Shown here: in pieces, positions 11,382-24,024 of the stretch | How the letters are laid out: each line of letters opens with the position of its first letter | Numbering within the stretch: the first letter of the stretch is position 1 | Origin: Cliona cf. orientalis | Lineage: Eukaryota > Porifera > Demospongiae > Clionaida > Clionaidae | Direction: 5' to 3' | NCBI GenBank assembly: GCA_963930775.1 | Contig: OZ005690.1 | Coordinates: 13,418,411 to 13,482,410 of the forward strand | DNA length: 64,000 bases | The notes under the pieces: model-generated | Told to the model about the DNA's origin: nothing | What the model saw: the letters and a program-made list of their open reading frames with translations, nothing else | The model's database searches: none | Translations under genes and position numbers: made by a program

Positions 11382-12204
11382 GTTGGAGAGGTGCCTTGGC
11401 TAATAGAAATGGAAAACAATAGGCTTACTTTCTCATAAAGTCACGGTGGGATCAAGAAATCAGCATGCTGTGTTATCAGTAAGCCTGAATTAGTGTTTGT
11501 CAGTGCTTCATGAGCCAGACTGCTTGTGTCCAGGCTGCATTTCCCTTCTTTAAGCTTACACCATGAAGTCTAACTGTTCTCCGGGATATCATAACCTCCT
11601 TGACAGCAACACAGAATATCTGCAGCTTATGTTTGGTTTTTGTGTGAACTGTTTGTTTTTGTTTTTTGTGCAATCTAATAGCACTGTGTTTTGATTCATG
11701 ATTACCAGTGTTGCAACTTCAGTGTGAATATTTACCATGTGGAATCAAGGTGACAAGATTGAAATGCACTCTGTGTTGTGATACATGTATGTGCTAGTAA
11801 GATCCAAAATTTCTGCTCAGGTGCCACAGCCATAGGCTAGTATGTACGTATGATCAAGATATCAAACGATTTGAGTCCAATATCATTTTAAGTAACTCAA
11901 CAGTCATTTGCATCACAAACTTATATTTGAAGACTATAAACATTAGCTGAGGCAGCCCAGAGGTTTGATACTAGTGAATCAGAAGCACTGACATGTAGGC
12001 TTAATGACAAATACACTGCATGCTTAGTTCTTGATCCCACCGTGACTTCATAAGGAAGTAAGCCTATTGTTTTCCATTTCTGTTACCCCAGACACTACTC
12101 CAACCTTATGCTCCAACAGAAGTGATAGATTTACTGCCCTTCGTTCAGTCGATCCTAGTAAGGTTGATTGGAAATGGTCGTCAAAATCGAACGCGTCAGT
12201 CCAA

Positions 12205-12270
12205 AATCCAGCCCAAATCTCAGTCCATAGTCCAGTCCACAGTCCAGTCCAGAGTCCAGAGTCCAGGTTT
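12205..12270 (+). repeat. AGTCCAGTCC minisatellite
   Basis: Irregular tandem copies of CAGTCCA/GAGTCCA. Shorter relatives occur near 38325-38360, 42863-42920 and 60830-60845, usually next to AAAATCCA(A/G)(T/C). This suggests a dispersed repeat family rather than a local expansion. Confidence 0.6.
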
Positions 12271-14693
12271 TACACCAACCCCCGGGAAACTCCTTGCCCG
12301 TAGACACTGTAAGCGTGAGTTCGAGCGCTTGCGAACATCACGGGCAAGGAGTTATGTGGCCGCCTAACACTATGAGCACTTATTACATGTGCGACCATTT
12401 CCATATAAACACGATGTCATTTTCTCAACATCAGCTATGCGCAAACTTTCGATTCAAATCTCACACACTAGTCGGCTTAGTCCAGAGGAGGTTGGACAAG
12501 GTCTCATACATAATTGAGGAATTTTTGGAATTGGGGAATAAAACTTGGCCAGTTAGTCTATGTTCAGAAGAGATGTCTGTGCCCAACCTGTGCCCCGTGA
12601 GAAAATCAACCATGGGATACCTTTGAGCTCCTTTACATACATGGAATGCAATGGAATATATTGTAAATATGCACCCCATCGGACAAGTAATACTATTTTG
12701 ATGATCACAATAGGCTAGGATGCGATGTTTCATCATTATGGAGTCACTGATAAAGTATTATCCCACAATTCAAAGATTTTTGTCTTTATGTATTACACTA
12801 TGCATGTCCGACCTCCTCTGGGCTTAGTCCTGTGTTTAAAATATACATTTTTAAATTCGTTGAATATCCCTCGTTAAACCAAGGACTCAAAATTGAACAT
12901 AATTTAGTGTAGAGAAAAGTAGGAACTCTAGTAAAACTAGTGGCCTCAGAATACCCGGTATGAACAAATTTTTGTTGCCGATTTTACTCCCATGGAATTT
13001 CTTGCTTCTTGAATCCAATATCAAAATACAAGTGAGAAAGAAAATGATTTTTAAGCAATAAAAAAAAGCAGTCATTTCTTGAGAAATATCCAGTAAAAAA
13101 AGTGCCAGATTTTGAGAAATTTTCTCAAAAAAAGTAGCCATATCACCTTAAAATTTAATTGGCACTAGGAAAGAATAGCTGGCACGGTGTTAATAATAAT
13201 TGTAATATTATTTGACCTAGCAGGAAGCTCTACCCTATACAGCTGTTCATAAAACAGAATTTCCATGTTTCCTACAAATTATCAAAGAAGTCCAATTCAC
13301 CTAACACAATAAGTGTGGTGGTCATTGTGTACATGATATAACTATTATTATAATAGTATAATTGTTATCTCCCCAGTAGCAATTTACTTTTCTGTGGTTA
13401 TGAGGTAATTATGGTGTAATTATGATGAAACCTATGGTGTAATCTATTAGGTAATCTATGAGGTAATTATGAGAAAATTCAGGGCCTCGCTGGAGCCTTT
13501 CTGGGACTTGAAAATCAGTAAATATGTAGAGTATCTTACGCGTGTATCCAGCGAATACATTACAAGCTGAGCGCTACTTTCTCTGAGAAGTACTGTTGGT
13601 TGAACTTCACGTGTTTTCTTGGCTTACGTAATGCCGTGGATAAATAAAGCTAGCCTTGCGCTATATATAGCACGCATTGTCACAAGGGGCTGGCCCGCGC
13701 GCGACTGCAGCAGCATGACCAACCTGAAGTTCGGAAGGAATACTGTACTGTCGAGTTCGTCTCTGTGATTGAAGCATCAAAACTTGTCGCTGTCAAGGCT
13801 GAGAGTCGATCTTAGACACCATCTCCATGATTTCTGGGGCGAGCATCGATGTATACGCATTCTATTGACGACCTTTTACCACATGCACCATTACACTATG
13901 CAGCTACTGGGGAGATGGTCAAGGGTTCATATAAAGCTGCATTTAATATGCATTCATTTCAAAATATATTAATTTTGAACAATAATGCTCACGAAAGACC
14001 ACCAGATGGCTTATGTCAGTAGTGGGAAGAGGAATTCCATAAGACAAACTATTTACTGATTTCATATAAAGTATAAAAAAAACAATCCAGTCAAGGAATA
14101 AGCAATTTGTCTATGGATAATTAGCTCAGTTGTCAAACTAGCATGAGCTATTTTTGGTGGCAAACGTTAACGGACATTAAATGTTTTCCTCTAAAGCAAA
14201 CTTCTATTCTGTGATGGATCCACAACACTAGTTCCGTCAACTGTGCGATTTGGACAACATAAAGGTAATTTAGGCTCGATCACTCGGAATACATGGTTAT
14301 GTTATGATCATGATAATACAAGATGGAACCCAGCCATAAGTTTATCAAAAGTTGTGCATCAATATTGAAATGGGATTATTATTATTTTTGCTTCACCGAT
14401 GCTACAGCATAATCAATATTATGATACAGGTGCCATATTATTATTATAATATCTAACAAGCTTTCAGGGTACACTATAATAATGATGCAGAATAAATACT
14501 GTTTGCTCTTGAATAATATGCCATGGCCATTAATATGTTTTTTGAACCTATAGCTGCGATGTTGCAAAGCTGTCTGTTATCTACTTGTCTTCCGTGTATT
14601 GTGAACCTGGAATCTTGTTAGGTCAACTGTAGGGCTGATGTTTTTCCCACTGGATTCCGCTCATTTCATCGTCAACAAGACAAGTTATGAGAT

Positions 14694-15093
14694 ACCGTAG
14701 TGCTAGAAATAAATGCGTGCTATTAATTAATGCGAAAAATGCGAGTTGCTGAGTGATCGCATTATTTAACATCGCAATGATTTCAACAACGCATTTTATT
14801 CCAATTGGTGCCCGCCCACGTTAGTATGCAAGAGCATTCAACACAAGGCGAGTGTACTTTAGAAAAAACTGGATCTGAACAGGAAGAATAGTTAGCCGGT
14901 GAGTCAGATGACTTTAGATTCTTAAAGCTTCATGATGATGTGCATGATGCACGCATGTCACTGCCAGTGGTGCTAGCATGTTATCTGGACTCAGGAGAAA
15001 CTCGCATTATTAAAATTCGCATTGCTAAGAAAAATACTGAAAATTTAAAGAATCGCAATGTTTTATACACGCAAAAATTTCTAGCACTACGGT
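14694..15093. mobile_element. ACCGTA-ended MITE, 7-bp TSD ATGAGAT
   Basis: ACCGTAGTGCTAGAAAT at the left is mirrored by ATTTCTAGCACTACGGT at the right, with ATGAGAT directly repeated outside both ends. Subterminal blocks (AATGCGA, TCGCATT) also occur in both orientations. No coding capacity; the 75-aa frame at 14940 spans the right half and end. Confidence 0.75.
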
Positions 15094-16723
15094 ATGAGAT
15101 AGAAACAAAACCAGATCATAATGCATTAGGTGAATTTGTGCATACTAGCAAGCACAGTCGAACATAGAGCTGGGCTCATTTTGTGGTATTCATTCTTTAG
15201 TAATGTATGCACTGCATGTAGTTGCTACACTAGCACACGAAAGCCACGAGGTTTGAGTTTGTAGTGTGTGCGGATGTATGCATACACGGGTGTGAATAAT
15301 ATGAAAAACTTACATTAATTATTGTCAGGTGCATGCTACCCAATACATGCACAATTGTTGGCTGAGTGCTGGTCGGATGCAATACATCCAGCACTGCAGA
15401 AAAGGGAGGGGTCTGGGTTCGAGACTAGGCTGAGATGTTAAAAAAAAAAAAAGCCGATGAATAGAATAGTTTTAGATAATATTCAAAAGCCCCCTAGCTG
15501 CTATATACAGCTCGTGCGAAGTGGATCACAACTTGATGTATATTATTGTACATCCATTTAAAATAGTGGGGCATCACAACCGTTTAATGTGTACCAGTAC
15601 CAGCCCCAAAGCCTTCCTTGCCATCCATGACATTGTACGCATTTAACTTGGTACTGGTCGTCGCGTATACTTGTCAAGGTATGTCATCACAAAAGTGGCT
15701 CACGGGCTAAGGCTTGAGTGATGGTATCGGTAATGGTCGACTTGACTCCATCCAAGCCGCGATTGGATATGGTGGGCTCTCTACATGCAATTTTAAGGCA
15801 TGAGCCCAATCTAGATCTATGTATTGGGCTATGACATAACGTACCTTGTATCATCAACTCTCAATTCTAGTTCTGGCGATAAAAATTAATGACTTTGATC
15901 TGGGGCGCCGGCGACGTCACGCGCGAGAATTCTTTGCCCGTGACTCATTATGACTTTGATTCCATGCATTTTCACCCCGTGGCGTCCATTACCGTTTATG
16001 AATAAAGTCTTTACTCGTGCCTCTTTAATTTGAAATCCATTAGGTGAAGGTTTTATTGTTGACGACCATTACCCTTGTAAATATAACAGTGCTGCAACAT
16101 GAATGTCCACCACATTCTGTGTCATAATACACGAGTGGAATCATATTATGGCAAAATTTATCAGTATGCTTAGTGTGAAAGGATCTGCAGTATATAATAA
16201 TTATTATACTCGTCAGGAATGAGATAGATAATTACTAGTGGACATACCCCTCCCTATCGATCTTCTAGCTTTGATAAGAAAGCTTGAATTCATGTGCACA
16301 ATATCATCAATAGCCTAACAAACCCAGCCTGTATGGAAGGCAAGTCCAGAGGACAAGACTGAGATTCATATATAGTCAATGGATCCATTGGTCAACAACT
16401 GATGGTATGCAATGAATAATACTATGATCAATGCACTTGTAATAATAAGTATGATACTTCTTATAATTATATACCTACCATGTCATGCACATGCAGTGCA
16501 AGTGGCCTCATTTGAATTACCATTGTGTACATCATGCAGGAGTATCTAATCTACTCTTACATGTGTGCATGCACTGATGTGGTGTATAGCTACATACTGA
16601 AACAGAATATAGACAGGGAGCTCCAGGAAGCTGTGATTTAATAGAACTATAGGCTGTCAGAGGTGGACCTACGTAGCTAGCAGCTAAGCTTAGTAAGGGT
16701 AAAATTATGCCTATTCTACTATC

Positions 16724-19576
16724 ATGATCATCTCTGGAACTTTGAGGGGGATCAAGCTCACGTGGATCAGAATTGTGTGTACGATAGTTTTATTTAAGGC
16801 CAGCTCAACCAAACAAGGTACGTAATGCATGTTTTATTATTATCATTATTGCTTCCTTACTGTAACAGCTCATGAAGGGATACCCTAGCTACCAGTGAAA
16901 TCATCTGCCTAATTCAAAAGTATATGATGTGAAATTTAATGGTCTTTTGTGCTACTGTAATAATATATTATAATAGTTTACAGAGGTACCTCCATGCACC
17001 TAGCACTCTGTGTACACACAAGTAGGTTGTGGTTAGGCTCGTGGCTATTATAATAATTATAATATTATACTACCTGTCAGCTGGCATGTTGGAGCATACA
17101 TTACAGTTGATAAAAGGGTGTGGTTTGCAATATGCTATAATTTGTACTGAGACTCGAGCATTCAGCACATAATATTATGTGCTGCGATGAATCGGTTTAT
17201 GCTATAGGTTAATTGATTATCAGAGTCAAAGAGCTCTAGACACAGCTATGCAGTATCACTATGCATATAATGGAAGGGATTCAATGTCCTCATCTGTAGC
17301 GAGTCTCAGTGCCCTGTGTGTACTTTTCAATCTTTGCAGTGAATGATAGCTGTAGAAATCTCAGTAAAGATGTTAAAATGTACTTTAATTCTCAGCCATT
17401 TCAGAACAGTTATTACTGGAACCAGCTGGGGATCTGTACGTATGTCAAGGAGGAAGAATGAGAATAAGGTGTAACACAAGTGCAGCTGCTCTGCTTGGAT
17501 GGAGAGTTGCAATTCCTGGTTTTCCTCAAGAGAGAAGATTATTCGAGCTTGAAGATAATCGTGTAACGACTACACCAATAGTTGTGAATTCGGCCATTCT
17601 AAACATCTCAAGATCTTTTCCATTGGTTATAGAAATATTCACTGATAATGTAACAGCTGATCTTAATGGAGCTGTGATAACCTGTGAAGAGCAAATATCA
17701 GTTATATCAGCAAGTACCCAAATAATCTTGTCATTGATTGGAAGTGGTGGTGGAAGTGTGAACAGTAGGCGTGAATAATTATAGATTTATTACATAACTG
17801 GCATTAGTCTTTTCTCTCTTTTTTCTACAGTTTCTCCAAACGTGAATATTTCTAGAGAGTTTGAAGCTGACAGAGTGAGAGTAGCTCTGAAATGGACTCA
17901 CAAAAATGGTGTATCATATGCCATCAGAGTTGATCCTGAGGTGAATGTCAGCTACTCATGGAGGAAGAGTGCTCAACTAGTGGTGCCCTATAACACCAAA
18001 TACAATATCAGTGTTACAGCCTCCCTCTGTGGAAGAAACAGAACAATTTTTACAATAATTAAATATGGTAAGTTATACAAAATGACTATTAAATTTAGTT
18101 ATCATTACTTATGCTTGTAGCAAGGTGCCCTCGAGTAACTACTGACAACCCTGTAAGAGTTGTAACTGGTTACAGTGATCCAGCTCTAGAGGGGACTACA
18201 GTCATGCATGTTCAGCTGTCCTACTGGACTGATACTCTCCGGGTCTAGTTCATCAACTTGTATAGAAGATGGAGAATGGGAACCAGACCTTAAAGAAATA
18301 AAGTGTAAAGGTGGGTACATAGGGATAGGTAGATAATTTAAAATTTTGCCAGAATAAAAAATATTATGACTAAGCCTTACAGAATATCAGGGATGGAATC
18401 TTAGAGCTACTCCTAAAGTATTAACTTGAAAAATTATTTATTACAGTTGACTGTGGCATTCCTATGGTGAACAGTAATGTCAGTCTGAACTATAGCTCCA
18501 CTCTGGAAGACTCAGCTTATATTCCAATGTGAAGACAGACTCTTTCCAGATGGACTGTTTTCATCAAGGTGCTATCGGAATGGAAGCTGGATTCCTAATC
18601 CTTCTGGTCATGTATGTGCTACCTGATCAGCAGGTAATTAATTTTAGTAGCTACATATACAAGTGATACACATTAATTTAATTACCCTTCTTGTACTGCA
18701 GCCAATTGTGGCGATCCTCCCCCTCCCTCAGACGGTTATCTTGAGCCATATACAAGCACTTCAGAGGGGGCAAGGGTTAACAGAGTTCACGTCTGCCAGA
18801 ATGGACAAGTGGAAACTGAAGAAATTGTTTGTAACTCTGATGGACAATGGGAAGTATCCAGGAGCAGTGCTTGCACCATAAAGCCAAGTATAATTATAGA
18901 TGATAATTATTATTATTAAAATAATAATAGGGTGCCATTAGTGTCAAATTCGCTGAATACAGTGAAATTTATCTCTGATCCCTTAATTGACCTTAAATGC
19001 CCGATGATATATATGTACAGCATTTGTATACTGGTATATATATTGTTTATTATTTTTATGATGATTATGCATGCATCATTGCCTATAATCTTGAGCTCTT
19101 AATAATTATTGATGTAATTATATATGCAGATTCAAATTCTGAATCCACCGCGACTATCAGTATCATTAGTGGTACCCTGGGATCTCTATTGGCAGTGGCA
19201 TTACTGGTTTGTGGAATTCTGATTATAGTTATTGCTATTCTTAGAAAGAAAGGTAATAATACTAGGGAATTCGAAGTCGTGCAACATAATGAAATTAAAT
19301 TATTCTTAATTGAAGTATCTTAATGCTGGTATTTTGCCTGCAGGCATAGCAATGTCAAGTTCAGAAGAGCAAAAAAGTGGACAGATGAAGGTAATAAAAA
19401 TGGTATGACATCACACATAAAATTAAATAATTAGACAACTCTATTATTAGGGAAAAAATCCTGAGTATGAGGAAGTGGTGATGCCCTCGAGAAATGAAGC
19501 TGCTCATAATATTGCACAAGAAGACCTCAATATGATGCAAAATGTTGCTTATGGTCCCTTAAAGTTTCAACGATGA
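16724..19576 (+). pseudogene. Gene C: Ig-FN3-CCP3 receptor with ITIM tail, two CCP exons damaged
   Basis: Exons: 16724-16817 (signal peptide), 17396-17764 (Ig-like), 17831-18067 (FN3-like), 18121-18310 (CCP1), 18447-18633 (CCP2), 18702-18887 (CCP3), 19130-19252 (TM), 19344-19390 and 19451-19576. Borders are GT-AG and phases match A. CCP1 carries one extra base near 18208-18212, which brings TAG into frame. CCP2 has an extra base near 18520 and an in-frame TGA just before its donor. CCP3, TM and tail are intact. The tail has PEYEEV and ends NVAYGPLKFQR, with VAYGPL fitting the ITIM consensus. All exon junctions around CCP1 and CCP2 are phase 1, so skipping both would leave an open frame of 393 codons. 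It may be a decaying copy, a skipped-exon receptor, or the result of assembly indels. Confidence 0.75.
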
Positions 19577-19884
19577 ATAAGATATTTAACTTAATCTGTC
19601 TGTTAGAGATATATAATAATAGTAATGTACAGTAATTGCCAGGCTCAGGTCCTGCACATGCTTATAAAGGTCTAGCAGCTAGAGGTATCCATATGAATAT
19701 ATGTATTAAAATTAATGTTATGAAGTCTTCACCTTCTTGTATCATTAAATTAATTACATGTATAATAAGTACTGATAACCACACATCTCCTGATCACGAG
19801 AGTACTTAATTAGTGATCAATATTACATACATCTAGTAGAGTTCACATAACCACACAAAATACTATTGTATTACTGCAGCAACA

Positions 19885-20115
19885 TATCTCCCAGTATTAA
19901 GAAAACGTAGAAAGAGAGACCAGGAAAGGAGAGCTGCAGAAACACAATTGAGAATAGAGACAGACAAGACTTCAGAGAAAGCGCTCTAGGCAGAGCGAAA
20001 GTTTATCATCAGAAACTGAAGAACAGCGAAGGGTCAGATTGATTAGATTAAGTAATAACCAAAGGGAGAGATTGGCGAGAGAGTCTCAGGACGAGCATCC
20101 ACTCACTTTATTATA
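19885..20115 (+). pseudogene. Decayed Arg/Glu-rich mobile-element ORF fragment
   Basis: Two overlapping frames encode highly charged text, first RKRRKRDQERRAAETQ and then SETEEQRRVRLIRLSNNQR, with a frameshift and TAG between them near 19988. This RRxRDxxRRAAET...RxxRLxxLSxxQRERLARES style is, from memory, common in the N-terminal region of mobile-element proteins of marine invertebrates (often next to helicase-type ORFs). No helicase or transposase domain follows here, so it is a fragment. Confidence 0.45.
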
Positions 20116-20294
20116 GGAACATATATAATATTATGCACAATCATATGAATTCAGCAACTTTGTATAGAACAACAGACAGCTGTGAAATATTATCTGAACG
20201 TGGAACTAGCCTATTGAAAATTCCACTTCTATTAAGTATACCATAACACTTGTGTGGGGTTCGCGGAGGCTCGCCCCATTGACATCTTCTCTAG

Positions 20295-20651
20295 TATGCA
20301 CCTATCAATGTCAAGCCCCACTACCCCCCATAGGGGCGAGGGTGGGGGTAGGGTGGGGATTTGACACCCGAGAAGTTCAAAGTCTCCGCCCCCTGGGCCA
20401 AAATTACAGGAAAATCCCCCTATTAATCAAGGTCTATAGGAGCTGTGTATTGACTTCGCCTTGCACAATAATAAATGGTGTATTAATGCACATGTGCAAT
20501 AATTGCACACTAAGCATGATCAAATGCCCCTCCCATCCCCTACTGGGTCAAATCCCCCACCCTTTAGGCCGAGATTTGCGTCAATGGACTTTGAAATGCC
20601 CGACCCTCGCCCCTATGGGGGGTAGTGGGGCTTGACATTGATAGGCGCATA
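20295..20651. mobile_element. GC-rich inverted-repeat element (about 50-bp TIRs)
   Basis: TATGCACCTATCAATGTCAAGCCCC continuing through CACTACCCCCCATAGGGGCGAGGGT at the left is mirrored almost exactly at the right end (about 20598-20651). Each TIR also contains an inner CCCCCCATAGGGG near-palindrome. No coding capacity; the 127-aa frame at 20252-20635 is a by-product of the TIRs. No clean target duplication was seen. Confidence 0.7.
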
Positions 20652-20960
20652 ATGGTTAATGGTAATGGGCGCCCGCCCGCATGTAAAATGCAGGAAGCCA
20701 GGACGGGAAACTATATTCCCATTTGGAGTGGGGTTCTGGAGTCGGAAGCTGTACTACGCAGAGTCTAGTCTGCGACTGAGGCGTACTGTACCGTGAACCC
20801 AATATATTGACGACCTTTACCATATGCACCACTTCTACAATGCAGCTACCGAGGACACAGTCAAGTTTTCATTATATCAGAAAACATAGGGGGGCACCAG
20901 CCCCCGGAGCCCCCATGGTTCCTACGCCTATATGATGTATGAGTAAAAATGACATTATAG

Positions 20961-21103
20961 AGCCTTGGCATTGGTGGTGGGGGACTTCGCAAGAAAGTAT
21001 TGAATCACAAGCGGATAATGACACTGAGGTTGAAAAGTCTCAAGAGAAGGAGATGGAAATGATGGAGAATGTTGCATATGGTCCACTTCATTTACGTGTG
21101 TAG
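20961..21103 (+). pseudogene. Orphan receptor tail exon ending NVAYGPLHLRV
   Basis: After a possible acceptor (CATTATAG at about 20953-20960) an open frame runs to TAG at 21101-21103. Its end, KSQEKEMEMMENVAYGPLHL, is clearly related to the last exons of gene C (MMQNVAYGPLKFQR) and gene A (KENVAYGPIIR). No TM or ectodomain exon was found upstream before gene C, so it is either the remnant of a fourth family member or an alternative last exon for gene C. It enters in phase 1 whereas C's own last exon enters in phase 0. Confidence 0.6.
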
Positions 21104-21681
21104 AGTGAGCTAGCTGATAGTAGTAGTATTTTGGACATAATAATCATATTATTGATAGAACATAATAATATAATAATATTATTATAGTGTGAGATGATTT
21201 CATATTATTATTACGGTTTTTTTACTATAACAATTCCTGCATTATTACATACAGAGGCATACATAAATAGCAAAGCTGACTCTAAGTATGTAGCCAGGGA
21301 AAGGGCAATTACAAAAATTAATATTACAAGATATATTTCTTGAAACTTGGTAAAGATTGTACTGCCAAAGCTTCTGCAGGGAGAAACTTTATTGTGTCCG
21401 GAAAAAAAAAAGATCTTTGAAACTGAGTTGTTCCGGCTCGGTGTTGAACAAATTGCCTTGAATTAGACCGTCTAGAATTATAGTGATGCATTTTGGGGAG
21501 TAGAGGTGCATTCGGATAGCTCGTTCACAATCTTATAAAGGTGACTTAGTTTGGCTTGGGATCTCCTGGACGCCAGTGAGGCTACATTTGCCACTTGAAG
21601 TACGGTTGTGCTTAATGTGCATGATCACATACTTGTTGGCATGGTTGCCTAGCAACCAAAGTTCTTGATTGGGTGTTCGTC

Positions 21682-21820
21682 ATATTGATATGTACGAGCT
21701 AGATCGTGTTACACCAATCTTGGCATTATTTCTCTTAATCGGGCATCAATGAATTATTTTTTATTGAGAGAAATAATGCCAAGATTTGTGTAACACGATC
21801 TAGCTCGTACCTATCAATAT
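21682..21820. repeat. Hairpin element with about 58-bp arms
   Basis: ATATTGATATGTACGAGCTAGATCGTGTTACACCAATCTTGGCATTATTTCTCT and its mirror (ending CTCGTACCTATCAATAT) are separated by a short AT-rich loop. Only a few mismatches separate the arms, suggesting a young or conserved foldback structure. Confidence 0.75.
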
Positions 21821-21967
21821 AACTATTATATTATGCGTGTCAATTGGTAATGCCTAAAGCTGAAGGAAGTGAAGCTGGCCTATAATTATGTATACCCCCA
21901 TACCCAGGCTCTAGCGCCTGCATGGGCACAATTACAAGACCTGTATAGACCTATATGTTATAGTTAT

Positions 21968-22071
21968 AGCACGGGTGCTAGGGATTTATGGCAGTAAACC
22001 AACCCGAGTCCGAGGGCGAAGCCCGAGGACAAGGGTGGTTTACGTTGCCATAAATCCCTGGCAACCGTGCT
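21968..22071. repeat. Palindrome with CGAGGGCGAAGCCCGAGG centre
   Basis: The arms AGCACGGGTGCTAGGGATTTATGGCAGTAAACC and GGTTTACGTTGCCATAAATCCCTGGCAACCGTGCT flank a GC-rich centre. The same unit occurs at 50177-50287. Flanking DNA (about 22080-22520) is also shared, in inverse orientation, with about 49020-49360 and 50020-50170, so the palindrome is one part of a larger mobile unit. Confidence 0.75.
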
Positions 22072-22982
22072 GTAAGTATTATATATCCCACCTGATTGGC
22101 CGAAAGTCACGGGCGCATCATAGTGTACATGCATAGCAACAACCGTTCTGACCTAGCAACAATAGAATTCTGAACAGAAGAGAGTTGCACAGAATGTTAA
22201 AATTATGAATGAGTAGCTAGTTGAGTCAACCAGTGCAGAGCCAGACCAGTGCTTCAACTTTCCGTGAGTGGAAAATAGCCAGGTAGCTTCGAAACCATAT
22301 TCAAAAGTAGTTTCAATATTCAACAAACTCCTGAGCGACGGCTACTAGAGCTACGCTAACTATTAGACTGCAAAATCAGCTACATACGCTTCTTCACTGT
22401 TGAACTTTGCCACGTGGCAGAACTGCCAGATCGAGAGATAACTAATTGGTTCCTGATTAGTCTCAATTAGTGCGTGTGTGTTTCCGTATCTGTGTAAACA
22501 ATGTCTGCTGCCTATGTCACTGTGTGCATACATAACACTGTATTATAGTGTATGCAAACCATAGATGCACACACAAAGGTATGTACTACTAGAGGAATGG
22601 CAGAATAATAGCCAGAGGCTTGTAATTTAAATTTACAAGACAAGGGAAATATCAGTGATATTTCCTGGTGAATATCACAGTTAAACCATGGCTGTTGCCT
22701 AGGATACAAGGCTGATCAGGATATATAAATTATTAACATCTATGAAGCCGCAAGTAGAATTGTGAAGCCAACATCTAACTGTTTGTTAGACTCTAGCTGT
22801 CACAAATACTGTGATTTGATTGGTTAAAAACAAGGGTTCTAAGTTACTTAGAAACCCTCTACTTAGAATCCCTCTACTAAGAACCCCTCTACTTAGAAAG
22901 CTAGTTCCTTAGGCAACAACATACAAAGTGTTACTAAGCAACAGCATGCTAGAGTCTAAACAAGTTAGACACCTCAGCCAAT

Positions 22983-23086
22983 GGGATCTACAGTCTTTAG
23001 AATACTTCAGACACTTATAAAACCCTCAGGCTTCGCCTTCGGGATTTTATATCAGTGTCTTCAGTATTCTAAATCCTGTAGATCCC
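22983..23086. repeat. Palindrome GGGATCTACAGT...GTAGATCCC
   Basis: GGGATCTACAGTCTTTAGAATACTTCAGACACT is mirrored by the right arm around a CCTCAGGCTTCGCCTTCGGG centre. Adjacent are imperfect tandem copies of (G/A)A(A/T)CCCCTCTACTTAGA at about 22840-22900. It is related to 2591-2697. Confidence 0.7.
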
Positions 23087-24024
23087 TTGGCTTCAATGTC
23101 TAACTTATATGTAGCAGTCACTGCTGACCCGTTAACATACTAATGACCCTCCATTACCTCTAACTATCCCACAATCAAGTTTAATATCACGTTGCTATGA
23201 TACCTCAGGGGAGGCGGAACAGGGGGGGCAGGGGGGGCAATCGCCCCCCCAAAGTTAAGATCAGTGGGCCTTGCCCCCCCAAACTGGATTGCTATAGTTA
23301 GACCTACATTATTATTATGATGCATGTAGCTACACTGTATTTCTGGCAACTCACCTATCATCGATTCAACCAAAATTCTAAATTATGAAGGCGGACCTAA
23401 CTAGCTAGCTACAAGCTCTGTTTACTGAACTGTACTAAATATATGACATTTGTTATAAAACTTGTGGGTGCCTGACTGCCCCCCCAAACTGACCTACCCT
23501 CAGCCGCCCCTGTACCTACCAAAAATATCTATAGCCACGTGCATAAGGCTACCAGCACAATAATAATATTATTATGGCTTCTAGTAGATCTCAGTGTTAT
23601 ATATTATTATTATTTATTTATTCTTTTTAGCAATATACCCGCTTTAATTATTATACATGGATTATTGGATAATCTACTGGGTCATTCTGATATGATCTGA
23701 GCATGTAAGAAGAATGACCACCTTATAATTATATGCAGACTCATGTGCCACACAATATTATGCATGATGTATATACACACACGTGACCATCATTCTGGAT
23801 GTACGTTAATTTGGGTGCATGAATATACGGTACGGTAGCTATCCACAAGGGACTCAAGTTATAAAAGTGTTTGTGTAGGCCTACTGGAGGCTGGTGCGCG
23901 GGACTACATCAGAGCATGTATATTCAACAAATAAGAACCATAAAGGTAAGAAGATATCTGTATGAATTTTAACAGCCCTGATCGGCGCCCACAATCCAAG
24001 GACCCGGCGTTAGCCTAACGAGAC

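Larger units (their letters stand above)
10967..12285. mobile_element. Foldback element with long imperfect inverted arms
   Basis: The left arm (about 10967-11078 plus 11391-11500, split by a later insertion) is mirrored by about 11960-12285. The shared words are GGGGGTTGGTGTAAAACCTGG, ATCGACTGAATGAAGGGCAGTAA, CACTTCTGTTGGAGCAT and GGAAAACAATAGGCTTACTT, plus the sentence around TCACGGTGGGATCAAGAA. The right arm also contains an AGTCCAGTCCA-type minisatellite (about 12205-12270). The interior (about 11500-11960) shows no coding pattern. Confidence 0.65.
9461..16723. other. Repeat-rich intergenic region between genes B and C
   Basis: No gene is supported. The interval contains a (TG)n tract near 9820-9835, a 6-bp-TSD MITE (10251-10549), a short perfect hairpin (10715-10760), a foldback element (about 10967-12285) with a 9-bp-TSD element inside it, and an ACCGTA-ended MITE with 7-bp TSD (14694-15093). 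An isolated MITE end (GGTCTGGGTTCGAGACTA) lies near 15410. The open frames at 11129, 12067-12626 and 14940 fall inside these repeats. Sequence at about 13850-13910 recurs at about 20806-20870. Confidence 0.6.
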
